The notes: generated from the sequence alone by a model not told the origin. DNA of 58,742 bases from Prevotella sp. (GCA_017470055.1 JAFUFD010000071.1:1-58742), one strand, 5' to 3'; shown: positions 1-9,611, counted from the stretch's first letter. Made by a program: numbers and translations.

Positions 1-11
1 ACCCCATTATC

Positions 12-122
<111 letters not shown>

Positions 123-131
123 TTCGGTGAT

Positions 132-170
132 GAAGCCCTGGCTCAGCGATGAGTCAGGGCTTCTTTCGTT
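132..170 (+). terminator. rRNA operon terminator
   Basis: Inverted repeat GAAGCCCTG (132-140) / CAGGGCTTC (155-163), extended inward by CTCA/TGAG with one bulged base, then a T-rich run. It directly follows 5S rRNA. Confidence 0.85.
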
Positions 171-249
171 TTCGCTCCCCCTCATCCCCTAACCGGGACA
201 TCCTTTCATATAGCGAAACGGGGATTCATACAAATTTCTAACCTTTTTC

Positions 250-280
250 TTTGCCGATTCAGAATTTCTTCTTATCTTTG
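250..280 (+). promoter_or_regulatory. Bacteroidetes sigma-ABfr promoter
   Basis: TTTG at 250-253, exactly 19 bases, then TATCTTTG at 273-280. This is the consensus Bacteroidetes vegetative promoter. Transcription should begin near 287, more than 320 bases before the peptidase start at 616. No second TAnnTTTG box lies closer to the peptidase gene. Confidence 0.75.
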
Positions 281-286
281 CGGTGT

Positions 287-580
287 TCTCTAACCGAAAC
301 TAATTGGGAAGAAAGAGATAATATTGATAATTAATGTCAAACCACAATAAAGTGAAAGTGCCTATGGGCTGAGACAGAAATACGTATTAAGACATATAGA
401 AAAAAGCGTCCGCTTGAATCTTGTTACCTGAAATTCGCCAAAATTAAAAGTAACAACCAAGAGTAAAAGCAAGGATGCTCACGCTGAAGCGTGGGCTTTT
501 ACTCGGATATGGTTGTATTGGTGTTTGGCGATACCTCAGGTAACGTAGACGAAGTAAGTAGTCCACGTTTATTTTTATTA
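287..580 (+). ncRNA. Highly structured RNA, stand-alone or long leader
   Basis: From 423 to 544 the RNA can fold into one long rod: GTTACCTGA (423-431) with TCAGGTAAC (536-544), TCGCCAAA (435-442) with TTTGGCGA (524-531), CAACCA (454-459) with TGGTTG (510-515), GAGTAAAA (461-468) with TTTTACTC (497-504), and a tip hairpin GCTCACGC-TGAA-GCGTGGGC (477-496). A further hairpin, GTAGAC/GTCCAC (545-566, one mismatch), precedes a T-rich run and could be a terminator. There is no ORF inside. The promoter spacing and possible terminator suggest a free RNA of about 290 bases; alternatively it is the peptidase leader. A long interrupted hairpin is the general shape of 6S RNA, but I cannot assign a family. 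Pairings are read directly; the RNA status is inferred. Confidence 0.5.
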
Positions 581-615
581 TAGTAATTACCTAAATAATT
601 AAATGATATAGATTT

Positions 616-3600
616 ATGAGAAGAACTTTTCTATTTGTAACATGTTTCTTTGTCAGTATCTTGATGATGGCGGGGAATGTTACCTATGAACAGGCGGAGC
701 AGGCAGCCCGCAAGTTCTTGAGAGAGCACCGTTCGGTATCTTCTTCGCAACAAATGAAGATGGCAGCCAAACGACAGGTGCCAATGGGTTTGGCACACGA
801 TGCCAACGCCTATTATGTGTTTAATGTAGGAAGTGACGAGGGCTTTGTGGTGGTGAGCGGTAGTAATCTGACATCACAAGTGTTGGGCTATGCCACTAAG
901 GGATCTTTCAAGCAGGAGAAAATCCCCGTCAACATGAAAGCGTGGCTGGATGACTACGCTGAGCAGATTGCTTACATAGAACGAACCATGGGCAAGAATC
1001 AGGCACCCATACTGCGCAGGAACCGAGCCGCATTGGCACCGTTGCTGACCAGCAAGTGGAACCAAGACGCACCCTATAATAATATGTGTCCCCTGTATGG
1101 TGGCTATAGAAGCGTAACTGGATGTGTGGCAACGGCCTTGGCACAAGTGATTAACTACCATAAATATCCTGCACAGACAACTGCGCCGATACCCTCCTAT
1201 ACAACCAAGACCTACGGCATCAGTATGCCTGAGATTCCAATTACGACGATTGATTGGGACAACATGCTTGATAGTTATGGCAGTGGAGCAACAACAGCAC
1301 AGAAGAATGCGGTGGCCCAGTTGATGCTTTTGTGCGGTCAGGCTGTAGAGATGAACTACACACCAGACGAGAGTGGTGCTGTTGGAAGGTTGGATGTCAA
1401 GGCACTACGTCAGTATTTTGGCTATGATGAGACGGTGCGTGATTTAGCACGTAATGCCTTCAGTGCCAGCGAGTGGGAGGCTATTATCTATAATGAGATT
1501 GCGAACAACCGTCCTGTACTCTATAATGGATCATCATCTGGTAGTGGGCATGCTTTCGTTGTTGACGGTTACGATGGCAACGAGTTGTTCCATATCAACT
1601 GGGGATGGGGTGGAATGGATGACGGCTATTTCCTGCTGTCAGTTCTCAACCCTCATAACAATGAGTCCATAGGTTCCAGTAGCAGTAAAGACGGATACAG
1701 TATTAACCAAGACGCAGTGGTGGGTATTCAACATGGAACGGGCGAGAAGATAGCAGAGCGATTCCTTGTTTTTGAGATGACCAACCAAGGTGATGCGACC
1801 TATACTCGTTCCTCCAGTAGCAGTAATTTTACAGGGATCAGTGTTCAACCTGGTATTTTCAATTTAACGAGTGAGACACATCAGTTCAACCTCGGTGTAG
1901 CGTTGTTTAATGCAGACGATGATCCTATCAAATTGTTAAAGCAGATCAATTGGGGAGAAGAGCAAGATGGCTCAGGTGGTTGGTACCCCTTCAGTAATAT
2001 CTCTTTTGGTGCTGATCTTTCAGATGGCGATTATTATATCGTACCCGTCAGTAGAACGGAGAATTCCGACGCTTGGGAACCATGCTGGGGATCAAATGTC
2101 TACCGAATCAAAGCAACCATCAGCGGCAATACCCTGACATTGACAGAGCCTACAGTCGATTTGAGTGCAACAGTTTCCACTACAGGAAGCACAATAGTCA
2201 ATACCACCGTCCACGTGCAGGCACAGATCACAAACAATGGAACTGATTTCAACGACTATGTCTATTTGTCTGTGGGCAATAACATCGTCGGTGGTTGTAT
2301 GTTTGAGGCGAAGGCTGGTGAGACGGCAACATTTGAGATAGACTTCGTTCCTACGTCTACTGGAGCGAAAACATTGACATTATCTTATTTAAAAGATGCT
2401 CATTTCACTACTAAAGAATATGTTCCTTTCGCCACAGGTAGTGTGACCATTGCAGCAGGCGAAGGAGATTCCGACTTGAAGGGAACCATCACTATTACCA
2501 ATGCCAACGATGAAGGTAATGTAGAAGGAACTACAGCCAAATTAAGAGTGAATGTACGGAATGCAGGAAGTGGAAAGTTTGACAACGGCTATATAGCGAT
2601 TGACCTGTACAAATATGAAAGTGGCTGGAGTTACCAGACATACAAAGGGTTGTTTACGACAATTGGCGCAGGTGGCTCAACGGTTATTACTGGTTCTTTT
2701 GATAATCTGGAATTAGGGGGACTATATGCTTTCCAACTTAGTTATACTTTAGATGAAGGAAACACATGGACAGATTTGTCAGATAGTTTTGTGTCATTTG
2801 AAGTTGTAGACCCATCAGCAGAAAGACCCAAATTGTCAGGTTCCTTTACATTAACGAATGCTAATAGTCAAGGCAATATAACTGAGACAACGGCAAAACT
2901 GAAAGTTATAGTGAAAAATGAAGGTACGTCAGCGTTGGAACATAAAGCGGTTATAGTGGAACTTTCTAAGTATAACCCAACAACAAAAGCCTATGAGTAT
3001 CAAGATGATGGGGGATACTATATGGATATTGCTGTTGGACAGACCGGAAACTTTAATAAAGATTTTACAGGCTTAGAGATGGGTGCCCGCTATAAGGTCC
3101 AAATTGGCTATTCGATTAATGGTGTTACTTGGTCTTATATTACAAATAGTGCCTTTGAGTTCAGTGTTGTAGAACCAGCAGAGGAAGAGGTGATACTGAC
3201 TGCAGACAACAAAACACGTAAATATGGAGAGGAGAATCCTGAGTTGACATATACCAAGACTGGTGAGGGAACGCTCTCGGGAACTCCTACACTCAGTTGC
3301 TCCGCTACCAAGACATCAGTTGTGGGTGAGTACGACATCGTAATAGCCAGGGGAACGGTGACTAATACTAACCTGACACTGCAGAACGGTAAACTGACTG
3401 TCACCAAGGCACCGTTGAAGATCACGGCGAAGGACTACACCATCAAACAGGGTGAGGCGTTGCCGACCTTCGAGGCGACCTATGAGGGATTCAAGAACAA
3501 CGAGACCTCTGAGGTGCTGACAAAGCAGCCAGTCATCACAACAACCGCTACTTCGGCAAGTAAGCCTGGTGAGTATGAGATTACTGTATCTAGTGCTGAG

Positions 3601-4266
3601 GCTCAGAACTATGAGTTCAGTTACGTTGCTGGTAAGTTGACAATCACAGAGGCTGATCTTGTTACTGTAACAGCAAAGGACTATACCATCAAGTATGGTG
3701 ATGATATTCCTGCCTTTGAGTTCACCAGTAGTGGTGCCACATTAGAGGGAACTCCCTCTATCACTTGTGAGGCGACATCTGCATCTCCCGTTGGTACTTA
3801 TCCTATCGTTATCAGCAAGGGTGGTGTGACGAACTATAACGTCACCTATGTCAACGGTACGCTGACCATCGAGAAGGCACCGTTGAAGATCACGGCGAAG
3901 GACTATACCATCAAACAGGGTGAGGCATTGCCTACCTTCGAGGCTAACTACGATGGCTTCAAGAACAACGAGACAGCAACAGTGTTGACTAAGAAACCTG
4001 TGTTCTCTACTACTGTGACTTCGGCAAGTGAGCCTGGCGAGTATGAGATTACAGTCTCTGGTGCAGAGGCTCAGAACTATGAGTTCAGTTACGTTGCTGG
4101 TAAGTTGACAATCACAGAGGCATCTGGAATCATCGGCGTATCAGTAGACAATCCGATGGATATCTACGACTTGCAAGGTAACAAGGTTCGTTATCGTGCC
4201 ACCTCACTTGAAGGACTGCCTAAGGGCGTGTATATCATCAACGGTCATAAGGTGATAGTAAAGTAA
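616..4266 (+). CDS. Secreted C10 (streptopain) peptidase with Spi and MBG repeats
   Basis: 1216-residue exported cysteine peptidase. Residues 1-20 are a signal peptide. Residues 21-125 look like the Spi propeptide/inhibitor domain that precedes C10 peptidases. The catalytic domain is about 140-370, with Cys170 in TGCVATA, His312 in SGSGHAFVVDGYD, and the NWGWGG block at 328-333 typical of the family. After about 380 come beta-rich stalk domains. Four MBG-type repeats start near 858, each opening with a KYG or KQGE motif and closing with GTLTI or GKLTI. The C-terminal about 45 residues end in LPKGVYIINGHKVIVK, the surface-sorting or T9SS-like tail common in Prevotella. The substrate cannot be read from sequence; host-protein degradation is an inference from C10 relatives such as interpain A. 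It is a single-gene unit bounded by a terminator at 4289. Confidence 0.9.
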   Translation: MRRTFLFVTCFFVSILMMAGNVTYEQAEQAARKFLREHRSVSSSQQMKMAAKRQVPMGLAHDANAYYVFNVGSDEGFVVVSGSNLTSQVLGYATKGSFKQEKIPVNMKAWLDDYAEQIAYIERTMGKNQAPILRRNRAALAPLLTSKWNQDAPYNNMCPLYGGYRSVTGCVATALAQVINYHKYPAQTTAPIPSYTTKTYGISMPEIPITTIDWDNMLDSYGSGATTAQKNAVAQLMLLCGQAVEMNYTPDESGAVGRLDVKALRQYFGYDETVRDLARNAFSASEWEAIIYNEIANNRPVLYNGSSSGSGHAFVVDGYDGNELFHINWGWGGMDDGYFLLSVLNPHNNESIGSSSSKDGYSINQDAVVGIQHGTGEKIAERFLVFEMTNQGDATYTRSSSSSNFTGISVQPGIFNLTSETHQFNLGVALFNADDDPIKLLKQINWGEEQDGSGGWYPFSNISFGADLSDGDYYIVPVSRTENSDAWEPCWGSNVYRIKATISGNTLTLTEPTVDLSATVSTTGSTIVNTTVHVQAQITNNGTDFNDYVYLSVGNNIVGGCMFEAKAGETATFEIDFVPTSTGAKTLTLSYLKDAHFTTKEYVPFATGSVTIAAGEGDSDLKGTITITNANDEGNVEGTTAKLRVNVRNAGSGKFDNGYIAIDLYKYESGWSYQTYKGLFTTIGAGGSTVITGSFDNLELGGLYAFQLSYTLDEGNTWTDLSDSFVSFEVVDPSAERPKLSGSFTLTNANSQGNITETTAKLKVIVKNEGTSALEHKAVIVELSKYNPTTKAYEYQDDGGYYMDIAVGQTGNFNKDFTGLEMGARYKVQIGYSINGVTWSYITNSAFEFSVVEPAEEEVILTADNKTRKYGEENPELTYTKTGEGTLSGTPTLSCSATKTSVVGEYDIVIARGTVTNTNLTLQNGKLTVTKAPLKITAKDYTIKQGEALPTFEATYEGFKNNETSEVLTKQPVITTTATSASKPGEYEITVSSAEAQNYEFSYVAGKLTITEADLVTVTAKDYTIKYGDDIPAFEFTSSGATLEGTPSITCEATSASPVGTYPIVISKGGVTNYNVTYVNGTLTIEKAPLKITAKDYTIKQGEALPTFEANYDGFKNNETATVLTKKPVFSTTVTSASEPGEYEITVSGAEAQNYEFSYVAGKLTITEASGIIGVSVDNPMDIYDLQGNKVRYRATSLEGLPKGVYIINGHKVIVK
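3406..4122 (+). repeat. 468-bp-offset duplication of MBG domain coding sequence
   Basis: Bases 3406-3654 and 3874-4122 are near-identical over about 249 bases at a constant offset of 468 bases (156 codons, two MBG domains). Stretches such as the reading of GEALPTFEA and of QNYEFSYVAGKLTITEA match almost base for base. This shows a recent in-frame duplication inside the peptidase gene. Confidence 0.85.
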
Positions 4267-4288
4267 CCTGATTGAGCATATCATAAGG

Positions 4289-4322
4289 ATGGCATCTACG
4301 TTTTGTAGGTGCCATTTTTTGT
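4289..4322 (+). terminator. Terminator of the C10 peptidase gene
   Basis: ATGGCATCTAC (4289-4299) pairs with GTAGGTGCCAT (4305-4315) with one G-T pair, followed by seven Ts. Confidence 0.85.
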
Positions 4323-4409
4323 TGTAACTATATCTTTTACTGGGGGGATATTCTCACAGGCTGTTACGGCAAAAGCAATAATCCCGCTACTGGTACGTTA
4401 TAATAAGGT

Positions 4410-5525
4410 ATGCAGTGGACTGACAGAATCCGACAGATCAAGATTATTCTGGTGGTGGCAGCAATCGTGATTGCCGTCGCCTCTTTGTTGGTCTCTCACT
4501 TCTTGGTTCGTGACCTGTCCAATGAGGAACGAAGCAAGATGGAGATATGGGCGCAGGCTTTGCACTCTTTGAATGAGGCGGACGAGAATACGGATATCCC
4601 CTTAGTACTGAGTGTCTTGCAAGGCAATAATACCATTCCCGTTATTGTGGTCAACGAGGACGGCAGTATCTACGATTTCCGCAACATCAAAGACTCTCTG
4701 CACGTGAGCGACTATGCCAAGCGCATGATCGGGGCGGGCGACACCATACGGGTGGGCTCGCAGTTGGTGTGCTACGACGACTCAGTGATGTTGAAGCGGT
4801 TGGCGGCATGGCCCTATGTGCAGTTAGGCATTGTCCTTATCTTTGTCGTTGTCGCCATCTTCGCCCTGCTGTCGTCCAAGCGTGCCGAGCAGAACAAGGT
4901 ATGGGTAGGCTTGTCGAAGGAGACCGCCCACCAGTTAGGAACTCCTATCTCCAGTCTGATGGCGTGGACGGAGATGTTGAAGGAGAACTATCCCGACGAT
5001 GAACTTCTGCCTGAGATGGATAAGGACGTGAAGCGGTTGGAGCGTATTGCCGAGCGTTTCTCCAAGATTGGGTCAGTGCCAGAGCCTGTTGACGCCTCCA
5101 TGAATGAAGTCTTGCAGCATGTCATAGAGTACATGGGGCGTCGCACCTCGCAGAAGGTGCAGATTGTAAGTCGTATGCCGGATGAGGGTGTCATTGTCAA
5201 GATGAATGCCTCGCTATTTGAGTGGGTGATCGAGAATCTTTGCAAGAATGCGGTGGATGCCATGGAGGGGGAAGGCTCTATCACCTTGTCTCTATGGAAA
5301 GAGGACAGTCGTGTGGTCATTGAGGTGCAGGACACGGGCAAGGGTATCAAGAAGAAGGACATCAATAATGTGTTTACACCCGGTTTTACAACCAAGAAGC
5401 GAGGGTGGGGACTGGGCTTGTCACTTGCCAAGCGCATCGTGGAGGAATATCATAAGGGGCACATCTTTGTGAAGTCGTCAGAGATTGGCAAGGGTACCAC
5501 ATTCCGTATAGAAGTGCCCTTATAA
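4410..5525 (+). CDS. Membrane sensor histidine kinase
   Basis: 371 residues. One membrane helix at about 10-32, a short periplasmic domain (about 33-133), a second helix at about 136-154, then the cytoplasmic kinase. The H box is ETAHQLGTP with phospho-acceptor His174. The ATP-binding lobe shows an N box (NLCKNAVDAM), G1 (DTGKGI) and G2 (GWGLGLSLAK). There is no clear HAMP domain and no receiver domain. No response regulator is adjacent, so the partner is encoded elsewhere. The ligand is unknown; the sensor domain is only about 100 residues. The ATG at 4410 gives a complete first helix. The preceding 90 bases show no consensus promoter. The kinase call is firm. Confidence 0.9.
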   Translation: MQWTDRIRQIKIILVVAAIVIAVASLLVSHFLVRDLSNEERSKMEIWAQALHSLNEADENTDIPLVLSVLQGNNTIPVIVVNEDGSIYDFRNIKDSLHVSDYAKRMIGAGDTIRVGSQLVCYDDSVMLKRLAAWPYVQLGIVLIFVVVAIFALLSSKRAEQNKVWVGLSKETAHQLGTPISSLMAWTEMLKENYPDDELLPEMDKDVKRLERIAERFSKIGSVPEPVDASMNEVLQHVIEYMGRRTSQKVQIVSRMPDEGVIVKMNASLFEWVIENLCKNAVDAMEGEGSITLSLWKEDSRVVIEVQDTGKGIKKKDINNVFTPGFTTKKRGWGLGLSLAKRIVEEYHKGHIFVKSSEIGKGTTFRIEVPL

Positions 5526-5614
5526 TTTTGCACACTTTCCCTTGTCAATGTGCAATCTGCGTGTTTGTTAGTGGCTGATTTTCAAAGGAAAAGCAAAAAA
5601 AACATAATTCACAA

Positions 5615-5644
5615 TTTGTAATTCGTAATTATTTTGTAACTTTG
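5615..5644 (+). promoter_or_regulatory. Promoter of the yceD-rpmF-fabH-era-der cluster
   Basis: TTTG at 5615-5618, 18 bases, TAACTTTG at 5637-5644. It lies in an AT-rich tandem tract of ATTCACAATT-like words. The predicted transcript starts near 5651, which excludes a TTG start at 5642 for the next gene. Confidence 0.75.
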
Positions 5645-5662
5645 CAAGCCAAAAGTGTAGTT

Positions 5663-6190
5663 ATGTGTAGTCTGGAGACATTTAAGATTGATTTAAAAGG
5701 GATGAAGACCGACGAGCAACGTCTGGAATTTGACCTGGATAATGATTTCTTCAAGGCTTTGGACACCTCGGAGGTGAATGGCGGAGCATTGCACGTGTCG
5801 GTGTCTATACGCAAGGCAACCGGCTTTTATGAGTTCCAGTTCCACACTGAGGGCACGGTGGCGGTTCCCTGCGACATTTGTCTTGACGACATGGAGCAGC
5901 CCATTGAGACGGACAACCGTCTGGTGGCTAAGTTGGGAGCCGAGACGAACACTGAGGATGATGTCGTGATAGTAGACGAGAACGAAGGAATACTCGACCT
6001 ATCATGGCTCATCTACGAGTTTATTGCTTTAGCCATACCCATCAAGCACGTTCATGCACCTGGAAAATGCAATAGTGCGATGACGCAGAAACTCCAAGAG
6101 TTAAGCGGTGCCAACCTGAGAGGCAAAGAGGAGGCTCAAGAGATAGACCCACGGTGGGAGGCACTTGCGAAATTGAACATTAAAGATTAA
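5663..6190 (+). CDS. yceD: YceD/DUF177 family protein
   Basis: 175 residues from the ATG at 5663; a longer reading from TTG at 5642 would start inside the promoter. DUF177/YceD proteins are encoded next to rpmF in many bacteria and are linked to 23S rRNA accumulation and ribosome biogenesis. The family signature is visible: VPCDICLDDM with two cysteines near residue 70, an acidic stretch (EDDVVIVDENEG) before the DLSWLIYEF helix, and a C-terminal PGKCNSAM segment. The gene sits 28 bases upstream of rpmF, the expected order. The family call rests on these motifs and on synteny; the exact molecular role is not settled for the family. Confidence 0.88.
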   Translation: MCSLETFKIDLKGMKTDEQRLEFDLDNDFFKALDTSEVNGGALHVSVSIRKATGFYEFQFHTEGTVAVPCDICLDDMEQPIETDNRLVAKLGAETNTEDDVVIVDENEGILDLSWLIYEFIALAIPIKHVHAPGKCNSAMTQKLQELSGANLRGKEEAQEIDPRWEALAKLNIKD

Positions 6191-6218
6191 AAATTAAACA
6201 TTAAAAAGTAATAGAATT

Positions 6219-6407
6219 ATGGCACATCCTAAAAGAAGACAGTCAAAGACTCGTACCCTGAAGCGTCGTACACATGACAAGGCAGTAGCCCCCACGCTTG
6301 CCGTATGCCCTAACTGTGGCGCATATCACGTTTACCATACCGTATGCCCCACATGTGGCTACTATCGTGGTAAGATTGCTATCGTAATGGACGAAGCCGC
6401 TGAGTAA
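6219..6407 (+). CDS. rpmF: 50S ribosomal protein L32
   Basis: 62 residues, the usual bL32 length. The N-terminus AHPKRRQSKTRTLKRR is the conserved rRNA-binding segment. Two CxxC pairs (CPNC and CPTC, separated by ten residues) form the zinc ribbon, so this is the Zn-containing form rather than the Cys-less paralogue. It lies between yceD and fabH, a very widely conserved order. Its stop codon shares one base with the fabH start, implying translational coupling. Confidence 0.98.
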   Translation: MAHPKRRQSKTRTLKRRTHDKAVAPTLAVCPNCGAYHVYHTVCPTCGYYRGKIAIVMDEAAE

Positions 6408-7417
6408 TGGGAAAAATCAGTGCGATAATCACCGGTATTGGTGGCTACGTGCCCGATTATGTCCTCAATAACGAGGAGTTGTCGCGCATGGTAGACACCA
6501 ATGACGAGTGGATTATGACCCGTGTCGGTATCAAGGAGCGGCGTATTCTCGCCGAGGAAGGATTGGGTACCAGTTATATGGCACGCAAGGCTGCCAGGCA
6601 GTTGCTGCAGAAGACTGGTGTTGATCCTGATACTATTGACGCAGTCATCGTCACCACCTCAACGGCTGATTATAAGTTCCCGTCTACGGCAAGTATCGTA
6701 TTAGGCAAACTTGGACTGAAGAATGCTTTCGCATTCGATTTCTGGGCAGCATGCTGTGGATTCCTCTATACGCTTGATGTCGCCGCCTCCATGATTCAGT
6801 GCGGGCGTTACAAAAAGATTATTGTGATTGGTGCCGACAAGATGTCGTCGGTAGTCGACTACAAAGACCGTGCTACCTGCCCTTTGTTTGGTGATGGTGC
6901 GGCAGCCGTTTTGGTAGAGGGCACCGAGGAAGAGAATATTGGTGTGATGGACTCTTATTTCCGTGCTGACGGTAAGGGACTTCCTTTCTTGCACCTGAAA
7001 GCAGGTGGATCAGTGTCTCCTCCCAGCCATTTCACAGTAGACCACCGCTTGCATTACCTGTATCAGGAAGGTCGCACGGTATTCCGTTATGCTGTGACGA
7101 ATATGAGTGAAGACTGTGCTTTGATAGCAGAGCGTAACGGTCTGAACAAGGACAATATCCAATGGGTAGTGCCGCATCAGGCTAATTTGCGTATCATTGA
7201 GGCTGTTGCAAAGCGCTTGGAGTTGCCCATGGAGCAGGTGATGGTAAACATCGAGCATTTCGGAAACACCTCTGCCGCAACGATTCCTTTGGCACTGTGG
7301 GAGAATGAGCATCTGCTGAAGAAGGGTGATAACATGATCTTCACAGCCTTTGGCGCAGGGTTCGTCCATGGGGCAAGTTATTATCGATGGGCGTATGATG
7401 GAAAGAAAGATGCATAA
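6407..7417 (+). CDS. fabH: Beta-ketoacyl-ACP synthase III
   Basis: 336 residues. FabH condenses acetyl-CoA (or a branched acyl-CoA) with malonyl-ACP to start type II fatty acid synthesis in the cytoplasm. The catalytic triad is visible: Cys116 in AACCGF, His257 in VPHQAN, Asn287 in EHFGNTSAA. A second Cys (117) directly follows the nucleophile, where many family members have Ala. The N-terminal TNDEWIMTRVGI block is also typical. Branched primer use is likely from Bacteroidales lipid chemistry but cannot be read from the sequence. The start overlaps the rpmF stop by one base, and the 3' end overlaps era by eight bases. Confidence 0.97.
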   Translation: MGKISAIITGIGGYVPDYVLNNEELSRMVDTNDEWIMTRVGIKERRILAEEGLGTSYMARKAARQLLQKTGVDPDTIDAVIVTTSTADYKFPSTASIVLGKLGLKNAFAFDFWAACCGFLYTLDVAASMIQCGRYKKIIVIGADKMSSVVDYKDRATCPLFGDGAAAVLVEGTEEENIGVMDSYFRADGKGLPFLHLKAGGSVSPPSHFTVDHRLHYLYQEGRTVFRYAVTNMSEDCALIAERNGLNKDNIQWVVPHQANLRIIEAVAKRLELPMEQVMVNIEHFGNTSAATIPLALWENEHLLKKGDNMIFTAFGAGFVHGASYYRWAYDGKKDA

Positions 7418-8291
7418 AGCAGGATTCGTAAATATCGTTGGGAATCCCAATGTAGGTAAAAGTACGCTCATGAACCAGTTGGTTGGTGAGCGTATTTCGA
7501 TTGCGACGTTCAAGGCGCAGACCACACGGCATCGTATCATGGGTATCGTGAATACCGATGATACGCAGATCGTGTTCAGCGATACGCCTGGTGTGCTGAA
7601 GCCTAACTATAAGTTGCAGGAGTCGATGCTCGCTTTCTCGGAGTCCGCCTTGCAGGATGCTGACGTGCTGCTCTACGTGACAGATGTCGTGGAGAATCCA
7701 GAGAAGAACATGGATTTTCTGGAGAAGGTGCAGAAGATGACCATCCCTGTGTTGCTGCTGATTAACAAGATTGACGAGACAGACCAAAGCAAGTTGGGAG
7801 ATATCGTCGAGAAGTGGCATACGTTATTACCCAATGCGGAGATCCTGCCTATCTCGGCAAAGAATAAGTTTGGCATTGACATGCTGTTGAAGCGCATCAA
7901 GGAGTTGTTGCCGGAGAGTCCAGCCTATTTCGATAAGGACCAGTTGACCGACAAGCCTGCCCGTTTCTTTGTCTCGGAGATTATCCGAGAGAAGATACTC
8001 CTCTATTACGACAAGGAGATACCCTATGCCGTCGAGGTAAGGGTAGAGCGTTTCAAGGAGACCCCCAAGAATATTCATATCAATGCCATCATCTATGTAG
8101 AGCGTGAGAGTCAGAAGGGCATCATTATCGGTCATCAGGGTGTTGCCTTGAAGAAAGTAAGTACCGAGGCTCGTAAGGCATTGGAGCGATTCTTCGATAA
8201 ACCCATTTATTTAGAGACCTTTGTCAAGGTTGATAAAGACTGGCGCTCATCGCAGAAGGAGTTAAATATATTTGGATATAACCCAGAATAA
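7410..8291 (+). CDS. era: GTPase Era
   Basis: 293 residues from the ATG at 7410, which reads MHKAGFVNIVGNPNVGKST; ATGs at 7395 and 7398 in the same frame would add only five residues or fewer. Era binds the 3' end of 16S rRNA and assists 30S assembly. G1 is GNPNVGKS, G3 is DTPGV, G4 is NKID and G5 is ISAK. The C-terminal KH domain carries GIIIGHQG, the RNA-binding GxxG loop. The start overlaps the fabH end by eight bases, so the genes are probably translationally coupled. der follows after six bases, placing two ribosome-assembly GTPases together. Confidence 0.97.
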   Translation: MHKAGFVNIVGNPNVGKSTLMNQLVGERISIATFKAQTTRHRIMGIVNTDDTQIVFSDTPGVLKPNYKLQESMLAFSESALQDADVLLYVTDVVENPEKNMDFLEKVQKMTIPVLLLINKIDETDQSKLGDIVEKWHTLLPNAEILPISAKNKFGIDMLLKRIKELLPESPAYFDKDQLTDKPARFFVSEIIREKILLYYDKEIPYAVEVRVERFKETPKNIHINAIIYVERESQKGIIIGHQGVALKKVSTEARKALERFFDKPIYLETFVKVDKDWRSSQKELNIFGYNPE

Positions 8292-8297
8292 GAAGAT

Positions 8298-9611
8298 ATG
8301 GGAAATTTAGTAGCGATTGTAGGACGTCCGAATGTCGGTAAGTCCACCTTATTTAATAGATTGACGAATTCTCGCCGTGCCATTGTGAGCGACGAGGCAG
8401 GTACCACCCGTGACCGCCAGTATGGCAAGTGTGAGTGGAACGGTCGTGAGTTCTCTGTAGTGGATACAGGCGGATGGGTTGTCAACAGCGATGACATCTT
8501 CGAGGAGGAGATCCGGAAACAAGTGACAGTCGCTACGGAGGAGGCAGACTTAGTGCTGTTTCTGGTAGATATCAAGAACGGCGTGACCGACTTGGATATG
8601 GATGTCGCCCAGATCCTGCGTCGTTCTAAACTCCCTGTCGTCTTGGTCGCTAACAAGGCAGATGACGGAAAGGACCTGTACGGACAGTATGAGTTCTATA
8701 AACTCGGTTTGGGTGACCCATTCTGTGTCAGTGCCGCTACAGGATCGGGTACAGGTGATCTGCTCGACCATGTGCTGTCGAAACTCAAGACGGATGAGGT
8801 CGATGACGTGATAGACGGCACTCCTCGCTTTGCTGTCGTCGGTCGTCCGAACGCAGGTAAGTCGAGTATCATCAATGCCTTTATCGGTGAGGATCGTAAC
8901 ATCGTGACGGAGATTGCAGGTACTACCCGTGATTCTATCTACACGAAATATGATAAGTTCGGTTTTGATTTCTATCTGGTAGATACGGCTGGTATCCGTC
9001 GTAAGAACAAGGTGACGGAGGACTTGGAGTTCTATAGTGTGATGCGCTCCATCCGTGCCATTGAGAACTCAGATGTCTGTATCCTGATGATTGATGCCAC
9101 CCGTGGTATTGAGGCACAGGATATGAATATCTTCCAGTTGATACAGAAGAACAACAAGTCGTTGGTTGTTGTGGTGAACAAGTGGGACTTGGTGGAGGAC
9201 AAGTCACAGATAGCCATCAAGACCTTTGAGAATGCCATCCGCAACCGTATGGCTCCTTTCGTCGACTTCCCCATCATCTTTGCCTCCGCTGTGACGAAGC
9301 AGCGTATCTTCAAAGTGTTGGAGACGGCAAAGCAAGTCTATTTGAATCGTACGACCAAGATAGGAACCTCGAAACTCAATGAGGTGATGCTGCCTTTGAT
9401 TGAGGCGACACCGCCCCCTTCTATCAAAGGAAAGTATATTAAGATCAAGTATGTCAGTCAGGTGCCCGACACCCAGATTCCCACTTTTGTGTTCTATGCG
9501 AACCTTCCCCAATACGTGAAGGACCCGTATAAGCGTTTCTTAGAGAACAAACTCCGTGAGAACTGGACTTTGACAGGAACCCCCATCAACGTATTTGTGC
9601 GACAGAAATGA
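8298..9611 (+). CDS. der: GTPase Der (EngA)
   Basis: 437 residues, normal for Der, a tandem GTPase needed for 50S assembly. First G domain: GRPNVGKST at residues 9-17, DTGGW, NKADD. Second G domain: GRPNAGKSS starting near residue 180, DTAGI, NKWD. A C-terminal KH-like domain occupies about 350-437, with [19 protein letters not shown] near its middle. It is encoded six bases after era and its last four bases overlap the following lipoprotein gene. Confidence 0.98.
   Translation: MGNLVAIVGRPNVGKSTLFNRLTNSRRAIVSDEAGTTRDRQYGKCEWNGREFSVVDTGGWVVNSDDIFEEEIRKQVTVATEEADLVLFLVDIKNGVTDLDMDVAQILRRSKLPVVLVANKADDGKDLYGQYEFYKLGLGDPFCVSAATGSGTGDLLDHVLSKLKTDEVDDVIDGTPRFAVVGRPNAGKSSIINAFIGEDRNIVTEIAGTTRDSIYTKYDKFGFDFYLVDTAGIRRKNKVTEDLEFYSVMRSIRAIENSDVCILMIDATRGIEAQDMNIFQLIQKNNKSLVVVVNKWDLVEDKSQIAIKTFENAIRNRMAPFVDFPIIFASAVTKQRIFKVLETAKQVYLNRTTKIGTSKLNEVMLPLIEATPPPSIKGKYIKIKYVSQVPDTQIPTFVFYANLPQYVKDPYKRFLENKLRENWTLTGTPINVFVRQK

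Noticed and set aside
361-420. TPP riboswitch-like words (GTGCC...GGGCTGAGAC, later CTTGAA and GCGTAG-like sequence)
   Set aside because: The conserved P2 pairing and the full P4/P5 block are not formed; the later sequence instead folds into a long rod. No thiamine gene follows.
874-1161. Minus-strand and out-of-frame ORFs inside the peptidase and other large genes
   Set aside because: They lie wholly within strongly supported genes, lack promoters and recognisable domains, and are antisense or shifted-frame shadows.
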